Assembly (NCBI GenBank): GCA_024403775.1
Contig: JAKSRE010000009.1
Location: 22,886-86,885 of the forward strand
Length of the DNA stretch: 64,000 bases
Reading direction: 5' to 3'
DNA from: Clostridia bacterium
GTDB lineage: Bacteria > Bacillota > Clostridia > Saccharofermentanales > Saccharofermentanaceae
In this document: in pieces, positions 36,064 through 44,920 of the stretch
Layout of the letters: every line of letters begins with the position of its first letter
Numbering within the stretch: position 1 is the stretch's first letter
The notes under the pieces: model-generated
Told to the model about the DNA's origin: nothing
Database searches by the model: none
What the model saw: the letters and a program-made list of their open reading frames with translations, nothing else
Translations under genes and position numbers: made by a program

Positions 36064-36537
36064 ATGAGTAAAGCAAATAATGATAATATGAATAGATTTT
36101 ATGAGAAGTCTGGTGAAGCAAATGGCTTGGATTTCTCTACCAATATGGATAAATATATTAAGCATATTGAGACTCTTGAGACACTTAATCATGCGTTATG
36201 GCTTCTCCTTGAAGAACATGGTGCTACTCATGAAGAGTTGAATGAGAAGATTGCTATTATTCTTGAACAGAAGAAGATGCAGAATGGAAAGCTTGAACTT
36301 GAGTGTTCAAACTGCCATCAGAAGATGCAGATGTCAGGTGCTTTTAAGTGTAAGTGTATTTACTGTGGTGCAGAGTTTGTAAGTAATCCTTATCAGATTA
36401 AGTTTAATCAGAACAATGTACCAGAAGTAATTGATGCAGTTTCTGAAGAGGTAGTAGAGGAAAGTCCTATCGAGAGTGGTACAGCTTTTGAACCTTATGA
36501 TGTAAGTAAGGATTTGGGATTTGACACAGAAGAATAA
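36064..36537 (+). CDS. Small zinc-ribbon protein of unknown function
   Basis: 157 residues, cytoplasmic. A helical first half (about 20-75, partly coiled coil) is followed by a zinc-ribbon, CSNCHQKMQMSGAFKCKCIYCGAEF (about 80-104), with two CxxC knuckles. The last third is acidic. GGAGATAG precedes the start; the gene ends 49 bases before ssrA and 52 bases after the amidase, probably in the amidase transcript. No family recognised. Confidence 0.75.
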   Translation: MSKANNDNMNRFYEKSGEANGLDFSTNMDKYIKHIETLETLNHALWLLLEEHGATHEELNEKIAIILEQKKMQNGKLELECSNCHQKMQMSGAFKCKCIYCGAEFVSNPYQIKFNQNNVPEVIDAVSEEVVEESPIESGTAFEPYDVSKDLGFDTEE

Positions 36538-36586
36538 TTGATATATATTCTTTCTTACTCAATTGTGTATTTTGAGTGATTGATAT

Positions 36587-36961
36587 GGGGGCGCACCGGT
36601 TTCGACGGGTTCGTTGATATCAAGAAAGCGGGTGGAGGATTCTCGTTGGCCTCCTTAAAAAACGGGAAATGCAAGTAATTGCAAACAACAATACACTCGT
36701 AGCTGCTTAATTTAGCTACCGATTCGCCGTTATATCTGCGTGACGGGTCGAATCGCAGACCGCAGACCTTACCTGGCGGAGGTTAAACAGGACCACCTCT
36801 AAGTGAAAGCTTTGACATTTAGTTGTATTTATGAAGCTACCGGACGGACCGCCTGTTATTGGGCTTAGTTCAAAGGGGAATACTCTAATCAATAACTGCA
36901 CCCGGAGATGTCTTGGAGGATACGGGTTCGGACAGGAGTTCAATTCTCCTCGTCTCCACCA
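36587..36961 (+). ncRNA. ssrA: tmRNA (ssrA)
   Basis: 375 bases. The 5' end GGGGGCG pairs with CGTCTCC near the 3' end as acceptor stem (G-U pairs included), followed by encoded ACCA. GGTTTCGACGGG near the 5' end is the tmRNA hallmark, and a T arm (GGAGTTCAATTCTCC) lies before the acceptor strand. The tag frame starts with GCA at 36681 and ends with TAA at 36708-36710: Ala-Asn-Asn-Asn-Thr-Leu-Val-Ala-Ala. It rescues stalled ribosomes together with SmpB (not in the window). Confidence 0.97.
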
Positions 36962-36975
36962 AAACAAATGATGTT

Positions 36976-37005
36976 CCCCCTTGAAGTTGAGCTGACTTCA
37001 GGGGG
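36976..37005 (+). terminator. Probable terminator of ssrA
   Basis: CCCCCTTGAAGT (36976-36987) pairs with ACTTCAGGGGG (36995-37005) with one bulged base. The tail (TACTTATT) is weak in T. Confidence 0.6.
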
Positions 37006-37029
37006 TACTTATTAGGAAATATCCCCATA

Positions 37030-37089
37030 TGTTATAATGCGTAGTGAAGATAGTTGGTCATCGTTTTCTCTGTTTGCTGAGAATAACGA
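37030..37089 (+). promoter_or_regulatory. Promoter and leader hairpin of the post-ssrA gene
   Basis: TGTTATAAT at 37030-37038 is an extended -10. Shortly after the expected start, TCGTTTTCTC (37061-37070) pairs with GAGAATAACGA (37079-37089) with one bulge, a hairpin in the leader some 30 bases before the start codon. Confidence 0.45.
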
Positions 37090-37122
37090 CAGAGGTGTAA
37101 GGGACATAAGGGGAATATAAAG

Positions 37123-38145
37123 ATGGATAGTGTATATAGTCATATCTGCCCGACTTGCGGCGGAAAGCTCAATGTAAATACAGAACGTCAAATGTATGAA
37201 TGCCCTTTCTGCGGTGTAACGTTCGACTATGACTATTTCCGTGAGGAAAGCGTATTGAGCATAGCTTCAGAAGCTCTTAAGAACGATGAGTTCGCTTCTG
37301 CAGAAAGTGCTTACGATTTTATGCTGGAGAAAGAGCCTGATAACTTTGAAGCTCTTCGCGGCAAGGCACTTATAGCGATGGATATACCCAAGATCAACTG
37401 CATGAGTGATTTTGATCTTTACACAAAGATCAACTATGAATCAGCCTATAAGGAGATCGACAGAGCGATCGAATCGTCTAAGCCTCAGGACCGTGAATAT
37501 TTTACTGTCATGAAGGATATTGTTGAATCCGGTCATGAATACATCGAAGATAAGTCTAAGCTTGAGGCCCAAAAGACTGAGAACGATAAATCAGAACACA
37601 TCCTATACGAAGTCATCAAGGAAAGAGACTCTGTATTTATCTATGCTTCGGATAAGTTCAGTACGAAGAAAGCGATCATCCTTACGCTCCTTTGCTACAT
37701 TATCTGTTTGTTGATAGTATTTCTGGGTTTTAAGTTTGTCACGAGAAATCCGTATTCCAAAGCAGAAGATCTCAGCCGATATACGACAGAAGTCTCAGAA
37801 GACGAGAATTTTCTTGATGCGTTTATTACCTATAATGATTATCAAAAAGCTCTTGAGAGGGAAGAGCAGCGTAAAATCAAATACGAAGCATGGGAGAAAG
37901 ACCATCAGAATTCTATCGAAACTCTCATATTTATCCTAAGCCTTGTTACTGTCGCATATGTTGTGATCGTATTCGCACTTTTCTTAGGCGGCAGGCGTTA
38001 TAATGCCATGATCTCTAAGAAGCAGTCCATAGTGGATGAACAGAATGATAAGATAAAGCATCTTGAAGAGAAGATTACTGAGACCAAAGGCAGGATCAAT
38101 CAGGGTTATAAGCGACTCTTAGAACTTCATCCCGTCAATGAATAG
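37123..38145 (+). CDS. Zinc-ribbon/TPR-like membrane protein, probably horizontally acquired
   Basis: 340 residues. Residues 9-35 form a zinc ribbon (CPTCGGKLNVNTERQMYECPFCG). A helical TPR-like stretch (about 45-150, FASAESAYDFMLEKEPDNFEALRGKALIA) follows, then a membrane segment (about 187-207), a charged loop (about 210-262), a second membrane segment (about 266-288) and a coiled coil (about 295-335). Codon use differs from both sides: isoleucine is mainly ATC here and mainly ATT in neighbours, and GAC, TTC, CTC and GCG are more frequent. It lies just behind ssrA, a frequent integration site, but no integrase and no duplicated ssrA end is visible. Function unknown. Confidence 0.75.
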   Translation: MDSVYSHICPTCGGKLNVNTERQMYECPFCGVTFDYDYFREESVLSIASEALKNDEFASAESAYDFMLEKEPDNFEALRGKALIAMDIPKINCMSDFDLYTKINYESAYKEIDRAIESSKPQDREYFTVMKDIVESGHEYIEDKSKLEAQKTENDKSEHILYEVIKERDSVFIYASDKFSTKKAIILTLLCYIICLLIVFLGFKFVTRNPYSKAEDLSRYTTEVSEDENFLDAFITYNDYQKALEREEQRKIKYEAWEKDHQNSIETLIFILSLVTVAYVVIVFALFLGGRRYNAMISKKQSIVDEQNDKIKHLEEKITETKGRINQGYKRLLELHPVNE

Positions 38146-38253
38146 TTGTGTTGATAAGCAAGTAAGTTTTAAATTGAGTTGGAACAACCGTTCGATTCCG
38201 CATACATTGGCTTTTTTCAGCTTTTTTGCACGGTACAGACAAGTTTTTTTGAA

Positions 38254-38278
38254 GTCGTTCAGAGTGAACGGCTTTTTT
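38254..38278 (+). terminator. Terminator after the post-ssrA gene
   Basis: GTCGTTC and GAACGGC pair around a short loop (38254-38272) followed by six T. The 280-base gap 38146-38422 otherwise holds T-rich runs and no further gene. Confidence 0.75.
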
Positions 38279-38422
38279 ATTTTGTACTAAAACTTCCAAG
38301 CGAATCATAAATTAAGAAATACTAAAGAATTTATTTCATGATTTAATGTTAAAATTATTATGAGATTTGGGCTCTTTATGAGTTTATTCTTAAAAGTTTG
38401 TATAAAGATGGATATTTAGAGT

Positions 38423-39535
38423 ATGAAGATATTTTTGAAAATACTGGGTGGATTTTTTCTGTTTTTAATTTCCACCTTGATTATTATTGGAGTTGTTGCC
38501 TGGGGTGCTTTAAAAATAGCTATTGACGGTCCGTCCACACATTTTAGAGAGGTTTTTGTTACCTCAATGATGGAATCAAGTTTTGGACCTAATATAATCA
38601 GACTTATGCTTAATGAAGAACAGATTCAGGAGATCAGAAGTCAGAATCAGGTTATCGAGATTAATACGATAACTGATCCTTCTCTTGTGACAATTATGAG
38701 GCAGGAGGCAGAGGAAAAGGAAGCCTTAACTCAGGTTGAAGAACAGATAGTAGAAGAGGAGCTTGATCCGGATGGAGATGGAATTGAACTTCATGAGATA
38801 TCTGGTCCGATGTATCATGGTTATCTTATGATAGTTTATGATCCATCAAGAGTTATTTGCGGAACAATTCCTTCTTATTCTCAGGAAGGTGGCGGAATGA
38901 CACTTGAGGCTTTAATTGACCGCTATGGTGGTGTGGCTGGTATAAATGGCGGACAGTACGAAGATGAGAGTGGTCTTGGAATGGGCGGATACCCTATAGG
39001 TATTGTATTTTCAGAAGGTTCTCTAAGACATGTTGGTTATCCTAAGATTCTTGACGAAGAAACTGGCGAATATGTAGATGAAGAAGATCCAGAGGAAAGA
39101 GCTTTTACATTCTGTGGTTTTACTAATGACGACATTCTTGTAGTTGGAACAATGGGTTCTGGTTATGCACAGAGTATAGGAATCAGAGATGGTGTTTCTT
39201 TTGGTCCATCACTTATTGTTAATGGTGAATCAGCTTATTATAGTGGTGCTGGTGGTGGTTTAAATCCACGTTCAGCTATTGGTCAGAGAGCAGATGGTGC
39301 AGTTATTCTTCTTTGTATTGAGGGCCGTAAGACAAGTTCTATGGGCGCAAGTATGGCTGACCTGATTGATATAATGCTCGAATATGGTGCGGTAAATGCT
39401 TATAACCTTGATGGTGGTATGTCTTCTTCAATGTTTTATAACGGAGAAGAGATAGTAGATAATGCTAATATTCGTTCAGATAGAGCTATTCCTACTGCAT
39501 GGATTGTTCTCCCTCTCTCAAGTGAGGTGAATTAA
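38423..39535 (+). CDS. Phosphodiester glycosidase (NAGPA) family protein
   Basis: 370 residues. One N-terminal membrane segment (about 5-30) anchors an extracellular protein. The NAGPA domain (about 130-365) shows GVAGINGGQYEDESG, MGGYPIGIVFSEG, GPSLIVNGE, NPRSAIGQRADGAVILLCIEGR and YNLDGGMSSSMFYNGE; the last is the diagnostic DGGxSS motif. The family removes GlcNAc or other groups from phosphodiesters and is common in Firmicute surface proteins, where it acts on wall glycopolymers or spore/exopolysaccharide links. It overlaps nothing; the next gene starts one base after its stop. Confidence 0.9.
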   Translation: MKIFLKILGGFFLFLISTLIIIGVVAWGALKIAIDGPSTHFREVFVTSMMESSFGPNIIRLMLNEEQIQEIRSQNQVIEINTITDPSLVTIMRQEAEEKEALTQVEEQIVEEELDPDGDGIELHEISGPMYHGYLMIVYDPSRVICGTIPSYSQEGGGMTLEALIDRYGGVAGINGGQYEDESGLGMGGYPIGIVFSEGSLRHVGYPKILDEETGEYVDEEDPEERAFTFCGFTNDDILVVGTMGSGYAQSIGIRDGVSFGPSLIVNGESAYYSGAGGGLNPRSAIGQRADGAVILLCIEGRKTSSMGASMADLIDIMLEYGAVNAYNLDGGMSSSMFYNGEEIVDNANIRSDRAIPTAWIVLPLSSEVN

Positions 39536-39536
39536 T

Positions 39537-40679
39537 ATGAAAAAAACTGCTGATAAAAATGAGAGAAATACTAAGGATACAAAACCTAAGCCTAAATTTA
39601 AAGTACCAGTATTTGGAATAATTTTGTCTATATGGCTGATTGTTATTACATGTGTAGCTTTACACTATTATGACAAGGGAAATAACTATTTAATTCATTA
39701 TGAAGAAGTATATCAGTCTTCACTTCCTGAGCATGCTGCATTAAGTGTATTTGAGCATTTTGATAATTATGATGTGGATTATATCTGGGAATATATGATG
39801 GAGACACCAAGAATCTCAAAATTTGAGACAATAGACTCCGTTAAGACTTATATCAGAAATATGATTGATGGAAAAGAGATGTCTTATAAGCCTTCAAGTA
39901 AGTATTCTGATTCTGCTCCTACCTATGTAGTTGAAGCAGATGGTCTTGTAGTTGCAGAGTTTTCTCTTTGTAAGGATTTACAAAATCCGAGAGAATTTGG
40001 ATTTCCTACATGGAGAATAAAAGTTATAGATTATTACACTGAGCCTTTCGAGACGGTAAATATAACCGCTCCGATTAACTTTAATGTTTATGTTAATGAT
40101 ATTCTGCTTGAAGAGACATATATCTGTTCTGATGAGGTAAAGCCATCTGACGAAGACTATCTTTTGGAATATGGCACTATGCCAGGTATTGTTGATTACT
40201 ATGTAGCTGATTTTTATCTTGAGCCAGAAGTTAGAATAACTGATATGTTTGGAAATGAAGTAGAGGTTATCTATGATGAAACTACTGACTTTTATAAGAC
40301 TGGTTATACAGATCAGCATCCAGAGAGAGAAGAACTTGTAGAGTTTGCTTTTAACTATACAACAACTTTTGCAAATGTTATCTCGCAGGATGACAGACTT
40401 GAGAACTTAAAACCATATTTTCCTGAAGATAGTGCTCTTTATGATTCAATCAGCCGTAATACTGCACTTAAGTATTTTATGGCTCATTCAAATACGACAA
40501 TTGAGAATGAGGAGATTAAGGAGTTTATTGTCTATTCAGAAGATGTTGTTTATATAGAGGCGTATATTGAGCAGCATATGACTGTTGGATGGAATGATAT
40601 TCAGGTTGTTGAGACGACAGCACGTCTTTACTGTGTAAAGCTTGATGGTGAGTGGAAAGTTATTTCGATGAGATTTTGA
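39537..40679 (+). CDS. Membrane-anchored extracellular protein of unknown function
   Basis: 380 residues. A short basic cytoplasmic tail (1-24), one membrane segment (about 26-46) and an extracellular remainder rich in Tyr, Asp and Glu. It contains two cystatin/NTF2-like stretches (EHAALSVFEHFDNYDVDYIWEYM early; FAFNYTTTFANVISQDDRLENLKPYF and WNDIQVVETTARLYCVKLDGEWKV late). I do not recognise the family; the late part resembles small alpha+beta ligand-binding folds. Coupled to the glycosidase gene (one-base gap) and followed by a glycosyltransferase, which suggests surface glycan work. Confidence 0.75.
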   Translation: MKKTADKNERNTKDTKPKPKFKVPVFGIILSIWLIVITCVALHYYDKGNNYLIHYEEVYQSSLPEHAALSVFEHFDNYDVDYIWEYMMETPRISKFETIDSVKTYIRNMIDGKEMSYKPSSKYSDSAPTYVVEADGLVVAEFSLCKDLQNPREFGFPTWRIKVIDYYTEPFETVNITAPINFNVYVNDILLEETYICSDEVKPSDEDYLLEYGTMPGIVDYYVADFYLEPEVRITDMFGNEVEVIYDETTDFYKTGYTDQHPEREELVEFAFNYTTTFANVISQDDRLENLKPYFPEDSALYDSISRNTALKYFMAHSNTTIENEEIKEFIVYSEDVVYIEAYIEQHMTVGWNDIQVVETTARLYCVKLDGEWKVISMRF

Positions 40680-40703
40680 TTATTAGTTGTGAGGCAGATG
40701 GGA

Positions 40704-41801
40704 ATGAATGAGATTATAAATAGTGAAGTGGAAGTACCAATTGTAATTCCATCTTATGAACCAGATGAGAGACTGATTGAATTATTGGATACTCTGGCTG
40801 ATAAAAATAGAAGAATTATTCTTGTTAATGACGGAAGTTCTCCCGAGTATAAAGATCTTTTTAAGCGTGCCTTTTCTATGATTGAACCCTTTGGTGGAGT
40901 TTTTCTTGAGCATGAGGTTAACAGAGGTAAGGGAAAGGCACTTAAAACTGCCTTTGACTATGTGATAAAAAACATTCCTAATGCAATTGGTGTTGTTACT
41001 GCTGACTCTGACGGACAGCATACGAAGGATTGTATAAATAGTGTTACTGAAGAATTTATTAAGTATCCTGATTGTCTTATTCTGGGTGTCAGAAGCTTTG
41101 GCGGTGAGGATGTGCCTTGGAAGAGCAGATTTGGTAATGAATGTACTATTAAGGTCATGAAGTTCGTATCTGGTCTTAGTATAAGTGATACCCAGACAGG
41201 ACTTCGCGCTATTCCACTTGAGTTTATGAAGGAACTTGTTGATTTTGGTGGTGACAGATTTGAATTTGAGACAGAGATGCTTCTTGCTACCGTAGATAAG
41301 TATGAGATAAGAGAAGTAGAGATTCCGACTATCTATGATTCAAGAGAGAATCACCAGACTCATTTTAATCCTGTTAAGGATTCAATTAAGATATATAAGA
41401 TTCTTGGAAAGCAGTTTTTTAAGTATATTCTTGCTTCTGGAAGTTCTTTTATTCTGGATATTTTACTTTTCTATATATTTTGTAAAGTGTTTTCGAGCTT
41501 TAAAGAATATATATCAATAGCTACAGCGCTGGCAAGAATATGTTCTGCAACTTTTAACTATGTAATAAATTACAGTAAGGTCTTTAAGGGTAATGAGACT
41601 AAACTTAATTCAGCATTAAAATATTTATGTCTTGCAGTTATTCAAATGTTGCTAAGTGCTTTATTTGTAACTTGTGTAGTGAAACTTACAAATAGTAATG
41701 AAGTTATAGTTAAGATCATAGTGGATACAATTCTGTTTTTTATCAGTTTTAAGATTCAGCAGAGATTCGTTTTTGTTAAGAAAAGAAAGAGTAAGATGTA
41801 A
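40704..41801 (+). CDS. Glycosyltransferase family 2 fused to GtrA-like membrane domain
   Basis: 365 residues. The start is the ATG at 40704, nine bases after TGTGAGG; the ATG at 40698 is too close to it and the GTG at 40689 lies inside it. The GT2 domain (about 8-225) shows PIVIPSYEPDERLIELL, LVNDGSS, NRGKGKALKTAFDYV and TADSDGQHT (DxD), with SDTQTGLRAIP later, as in DPM1-like polyprenyl-phosphate glycosyltransferases. The C-terminal 120 residues hold four membrane segments of the GtrA type. It probably charges and flips a lipid-linked monosaccharide for surface glycan decoration. Confidence 0.9.
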   Translation: MNEIINSEVEVPIVIPSYEPDERLIELLDTLADKNRRIILVNDGSSPEYKDLFKRAFSMIEPFGGVFLEHEVNRGKGKALKTAFDYVIKNIPNAIGVVTADSDGQHTKDCINSVTEEFIKYPDCLILGVRSFGGEDVPWKSRFGNECTIKVMKFVSGLSISDTQTGLRAIPLEFMKELVDFGGDRFEFETEMLLATVDKYEIREVEIPTIYDSRENHQTHFNPVKDSIKIYKILGKQFFKYILASGSSFILDILLFYIFCKVFSSFKEYISIATALARICSATFNYVINYSKVFKGNETKLNSALKYLCLAVIQMLLSALFVTCVVKLTNSNEVIVKIIVDTILFFISFKIQQRFVFVKKRKSKM

Positions 41802-41803
41802 TT

Positions 41804-42493
41804 ATGTGTACCAGTGTTGTAATAAATAAGAATAAAACTTTGATTGGCTTTAATCTTGACATCCTTGATATGGAATACAGAGTTAGTAAAGACTCAAAGG
41901 GTGTCTATATTGAGATTAATGATGCGGTAGAAGGATGGATGCCTCTTTTTGGAGGAAATTCTAGAGGGGAGTTTGTAGGTATGCCTACATGCTGGCCTTT
42001 TGATAGTAGAAGTAATCCTATAGATGGCAGCATAAATGTTATTAATCTTGATATTGATTTGCTTCTTCAGAATAAAACTTTTGAAGAAACTAAATATTTG
42101 GTAGAAAATAACCATATTTGTAGTGTTTCAGGGACAACTTTTATGTCTTCAATATCTGACAAAAATGGAAATGTTTTATATATTATTCCAGGCCAGGGAC
42201 AGTTATATTTTGAGAAGCCAGAGTATAAGGTAATGACAAATTTCTCTCCGTTTAAAATGAATTCCGAAGAACATCCATGGATGGGTTGGGACAGATATAA
42301 AAAGGCAACAGAAGCGATAGAGAGCCGATTAAATGATGATTTTGATGTAAATGATTTGTTTGAAGTTCTAAAGAAAGCTTCCCAGGAGGTTTGTCCTACA
42401 GTAGTATCTATGGTTTATGATGTCACTGATAAATCAATTTACTGGTGTGAGAATCGGAAGTGGGACAAAGTATTTAAGCATTCATTTAATTAG
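41804..42493 (+). CDS. Ntn-hydrolase, linear amide C-N hydrolase-like
   Basis: 229 residues. It begins MCTSVVINKNKTLIGFNLDI: Cys2 becomes the N-terminal nucleophile after removal of Met, as in choloylglycine hydrolase and acyl-CoA:6-aminopenicillanate-type enzymes. GRNxD-like NLDILDMEYRVSKD and the later SGTTFMSSISDKNGNVLYI fit the fold. The protein is shorter than bile-salt hydrolases (about 320), so the usual substrate should not be assumed. Its start lies two bases after the GT2 stop, and a P-loop protein follows after 15 bases. Confidence 0.75.
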   Translation: MCTSVVINKNKTLIGFNLDILDMEYRVSKDSKGVYIEINDAVEGWMPLFGGNSRGEFVGMPTCWPFDSRSNPIDGSINVINLDIDLLLQNKTFEETKYLVENNHICSVSGTTFMSSISDKNGNVLYIIPGQGQLYFEKPEYKVMTNFSPFKMNSEEHPWMGWDRYKKATEAIESRLNDDFDVNDLFEVLKKASQEVCPTVVSMVYDVTDKSIYWCENRKWDKVFKHSFN

Positions 42494-42508
42494 CCTTGAG
42501 GTATTGAT

Positions 42509-43033
42509 ATGATTTATATTATTACTGGTGCGACCCATTCAGGTAAGACAAATCTTGCGCAGAGACTTCTTGAGATTAAAAATATCCCTTATATCTCACA
42601 GGATCATATCAAAATGGGCCTGATCAGAACTAATAATACAAATCTTACTCCAGAAGATGATGATAAGATGGTGGATTATTTGTGGCCTATTACAAGAGAA
42701 ATTATAAAAACGGTTATTGAAAATAACCAGAATCTTATCGTAGAGGGCTGCTATGTACCTTTTACCTGGAAAGAAGATTTTGATGAGAGCTATTTAAAGC
42801 ATATAGAATATATTTGTCTTTGCCTGAGTAGTAAATATATTACTAATCATTTTGATGAGATAAAGAGTTATTCTTCCTGCATCGAAAGGCGTATCGAAGA
42901 CGATTACTGTACCATAGATAACATATTAAAATTCAACAAAGAATATATTGATGGATGTGAGAAGAACAACCTTAACTATATTCTCATTAATGAGAATTAC
43001 ACATCAGAGATAAATAAAGCTTTGGGTATGTAA
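42509..43033 (+). CDS. P-loop kinase-like protein
   Basis: 174 residues. MIYIITGATHSGKTNLAQRLL carries a Walker A (GATHSGKT, residues 7-14). ENNQNLIVEGCYVPF (about 71-85) resembles a Walker B strand, and the IERRIEDDY helix may be a lid. The size fits small-molecule kinases of the adenylate/shikimate kinase group. No substrate-specific motif is evident. Preceded by TTGAGG. Confidence 0.8.
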   Translation: MIYIITGATHSGKTNLAQRLLEIKNIPYISQDHIKMGLIRTNNTNLTPEDDDKMVDYLWPITREIIKTVIENNQNLIVEGCYVPFTWKEDFDESYLKHIEYICLCLSSKYITNHFDEIKSYSSCIERRIEDDYCTIDNILKFNKEYIDGCEKNNLNYILINENYTSEINKALGM

Positions 43034-43130
43034 AAGAAAATCTGTTCTGACTAAAAAAACTTTTATAATTCTTTTGTTTTTGTGTTAACATAACTGTTAG
43101 TACAAATTGGTAATAGAAGGAGAGTCGTTT

Positions 43131-43760
43131 ATGAATCAGAATATAGTAAAGCGTAATAATTTATTGGCTGAGACTGTAATAAAAGGTCTTAATTCACGTA
43201 ATATGACCGGATACTATGCTAATACCAAAGAGGAGGCTTTAAATATTGCATTAAGCCTTATTCCAGAGGGAAGCACAATTACTATGGGCGGCTCAATGTC
43301 TGTCGAAGAAATTGGCCTTAAAGAAGCTCTTACAAATGGAAATTATAACTTCGTAGACAGAGATAATTACGAAGATAAAACTAAGGCAGCACTTATGGCT
43401 TATGATGCTGATATTTATCTTGGAAGTACTAATGCTATTACCAATGATGGTGTACTTATAAATATTGATGGTAATTCAAACAGAGTATCTGCTTATGCCT
43501 ACGGACCACGTAAGCTTATTTTGATTGTTGGAATGAATAAGGTAAGCGGAGATATCGATGTAGCTATGAAGCGTGCCCGCAATCAGGCTGCTACTATGAA
43601 TGCACAGAGATTTAATCTTGATACCCCTTGTTCTAAGACAGGTACCTGCATGAATTGTAAGAGCCCTGATACAATCTGCTGTCAGTTCCTCATTACAAGA
43701 GTTGAGAGACATAAAGACAGAGTTCATGTAATTCTTGTGAATGAGAATTTAGGTTTTTAA
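43131..43760 (+). CDS. LUD-domain (LutC-like) protein
   Basis: 209 residues from the ATG at 43131, preceded by AAGGAGA; the frame opens earlier but without a binding site. GSTITMGGSMSVEEIGL (about 45-61) and ADIYLGSTNAITNDGVLINIDGNSNRVSA (about 88-116) are the core of the LUD/DUF162 fold. The C-terminal CSKTGTCMNCKSPDTICC has six Cys and could bind a metal or Fe-S cluster. The single-domain form without lutA/lutB is common in Clostridia and is not shown to act in lactate use. The double flavodoxin gene follows after 15 bases. Confidence 0.85.
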   Translation: MNQNIVKRNNLLAETVIKGLNSRNMTGYYANTKEEALNIALSLIPEGSTITMGGSMSVEEIGLKEALTNGNYNFVDRDNYEDKTKAALMAYDADIYLGSTNAITNDGVLINIDGNSNRVSAYAYGPRKLILIVGMNKVSGDIDVAMKRARNQAATMNAQRFNLDTPCSKTGTCMNCKSPDTICCQFLITRVERHKDRVHVILVNENLGF

Positions 43761-43775
43761 TAGTAGGAGGCATAT

Positions 43776-44915
43776 ATGAAAGTTCTTATACACGATTTAT
43801 CAACTGAGGAATGGGATAAGGTAAAAGATCAGTATAGTGATTATAAGGTAATCTCAGATAATGGAAAGATTAAGTCCTGCGTTGGTTGTTTTGGCTGTTG
43901 GGTAAAAGAGCCAGGACGCTGTGTGATTAAGGATTCATATGAGAATATGCCTGAGACTCTTGCTCGTTCTGATGAGGTTCTTATCATTTCCAGATATACA
44001 TGGGGTGGATTTAGTAGTTTTGTTAAGAATGTATTAGATAGAAGCATTGGCTATGTACTTCCATTTATTCATACCAAGGATGATGAATCATACCATGGCA
44101 AAAGATATGAAGAGCCACTAAATATTAATGTGATTTTTTATGGTGAGAATATTACTGAAAAGGACAAAAAGGATTCTCAGAGATATGTAAAGGCTGTCTG
44201 TGCTAATCTTCATGCAAACCTTAATAAAATCGAATATCAGGAAGGTAAATCTCTTATAGCAGAGCCTTCTACAGAAACTGATTCTGACGGAATTGTTCTT
44301 TTGAATTGTAGCTACAGAGGTGAGAAATCAAATTCAAACGAGTTCCTTAACAAGGTCATTGAGCTTGGTGGTAAACCAATGGAAAAGTATAATCTTGTAA
44401 GTTATGAGCATAAGATGGATGAGTTGATTTCAATCCTTAAAAGGGCCAAAACAATAGTATTTGCCATGCCTTTATATGTTGATGGTGTTCCATCAAGAGT
44501 AGTTAAACTTATGGAGGAACTTTATAAGGTTGATAAGGGTTCTCACAAAAATATCTATGCGATGGCTAATATGGGATTTTATGAGTGTAAGCAGATTGTT
44601 AATCTCCTTACTATAGTTAATAATTGGGCAACTGCCTGCGGTTACAAATATTGTGGTGGACTTGCAATCGGTGCAGGTGAGATGACTGGTATGATGATTA
44701 ATAAAATTCCTACTGGTAAGGGACCTGTAAAAGATATTGGTAAGTCTCTTAAGCTCTTTAGTGGGGCTGTTGTGAAGGCTCAAAGTGTAGGAGACCTTTA
44801 TTCTGATGCCAATATCATCTCAAGATCTCTGTTTAACAGAATTGCTAATTCAAGATGGAAAAAGCAGGTCAAGAATAATGGCCTTGAAGCAAATGATATT
44901 TATCGCAAGTTCTAA
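43776..44915 (+). CDS. Tandem flavodoxin-like FMN oxidoreductase
   Basis: 379 residues in two related halves. Residues 1-110 resemble an NADPH-dependent FMN reductase with a CX2CX2CX7C motif (CVGCFGCWVKEPGRC, about 29-43) as in iron-sulfur flavoproteins and related oxidoreductases. Residues 168-300 form a second flavodoxin-like unit (IVLLNCSYRGEKSNSNEFL, IVFAMPLYVDGVPSRVVKLME, NMGFYECKQ) without that motif. The C-terminus is basic. The pair with the LUD protein suggests redox work, electron partner unknown. GGAGG lies seven bases before the ATG. Confidence 0.82.
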   Translation: MKVLIHDLSTEEWDKVKDQYSDYKVISDNGKIKSCVGCFGCWVKEPGRCVIKDSYENMPETLARSDEVLIISRYTWGGFSSFVKNVLDRSIGYVLPFIHTKDDESYHGKRYEEPLNINVIFYGENITEKDKKDSQRYVKAVCANLHANLNKIEYQEGKSLIAEPSTETDSDGIVLLNCSYRGEKSNSNEFLNKVIELGGKPMEKYNLVSYEHKMDELISILKRAKTIVFAMPLYVDGVPSRVVKLMEELYKVDKGSHKNIYAMANMGFYECKQIVNLLTIVNNWATACGYKYCGGLAIGAGEMTGMMINKIPTGKGPVKDIGKSLKLFSGAVVKAQSVGDLYSDANIISRSLFNRIANSRWKKQVKNNGLEANDIYRKF

Positions 44916-44920
44916 TTACC

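Noticed and set aside
36716..36967. A minus-strand frame of 83 codons across the tmRNA gene
   Set aside because: It is a by-product of the conserved RNA structure; such frames over ssrA or tRNA genes are a known annotation artefact.
38185..38210. GTTCGATTCC resembling a tRNA or tmRNA T-loop, considered as a duplicated attachment site
   Set aside because: Flanking bases do not form a T stem and there is no match to the ssrA 3' end beyond about eight bases.
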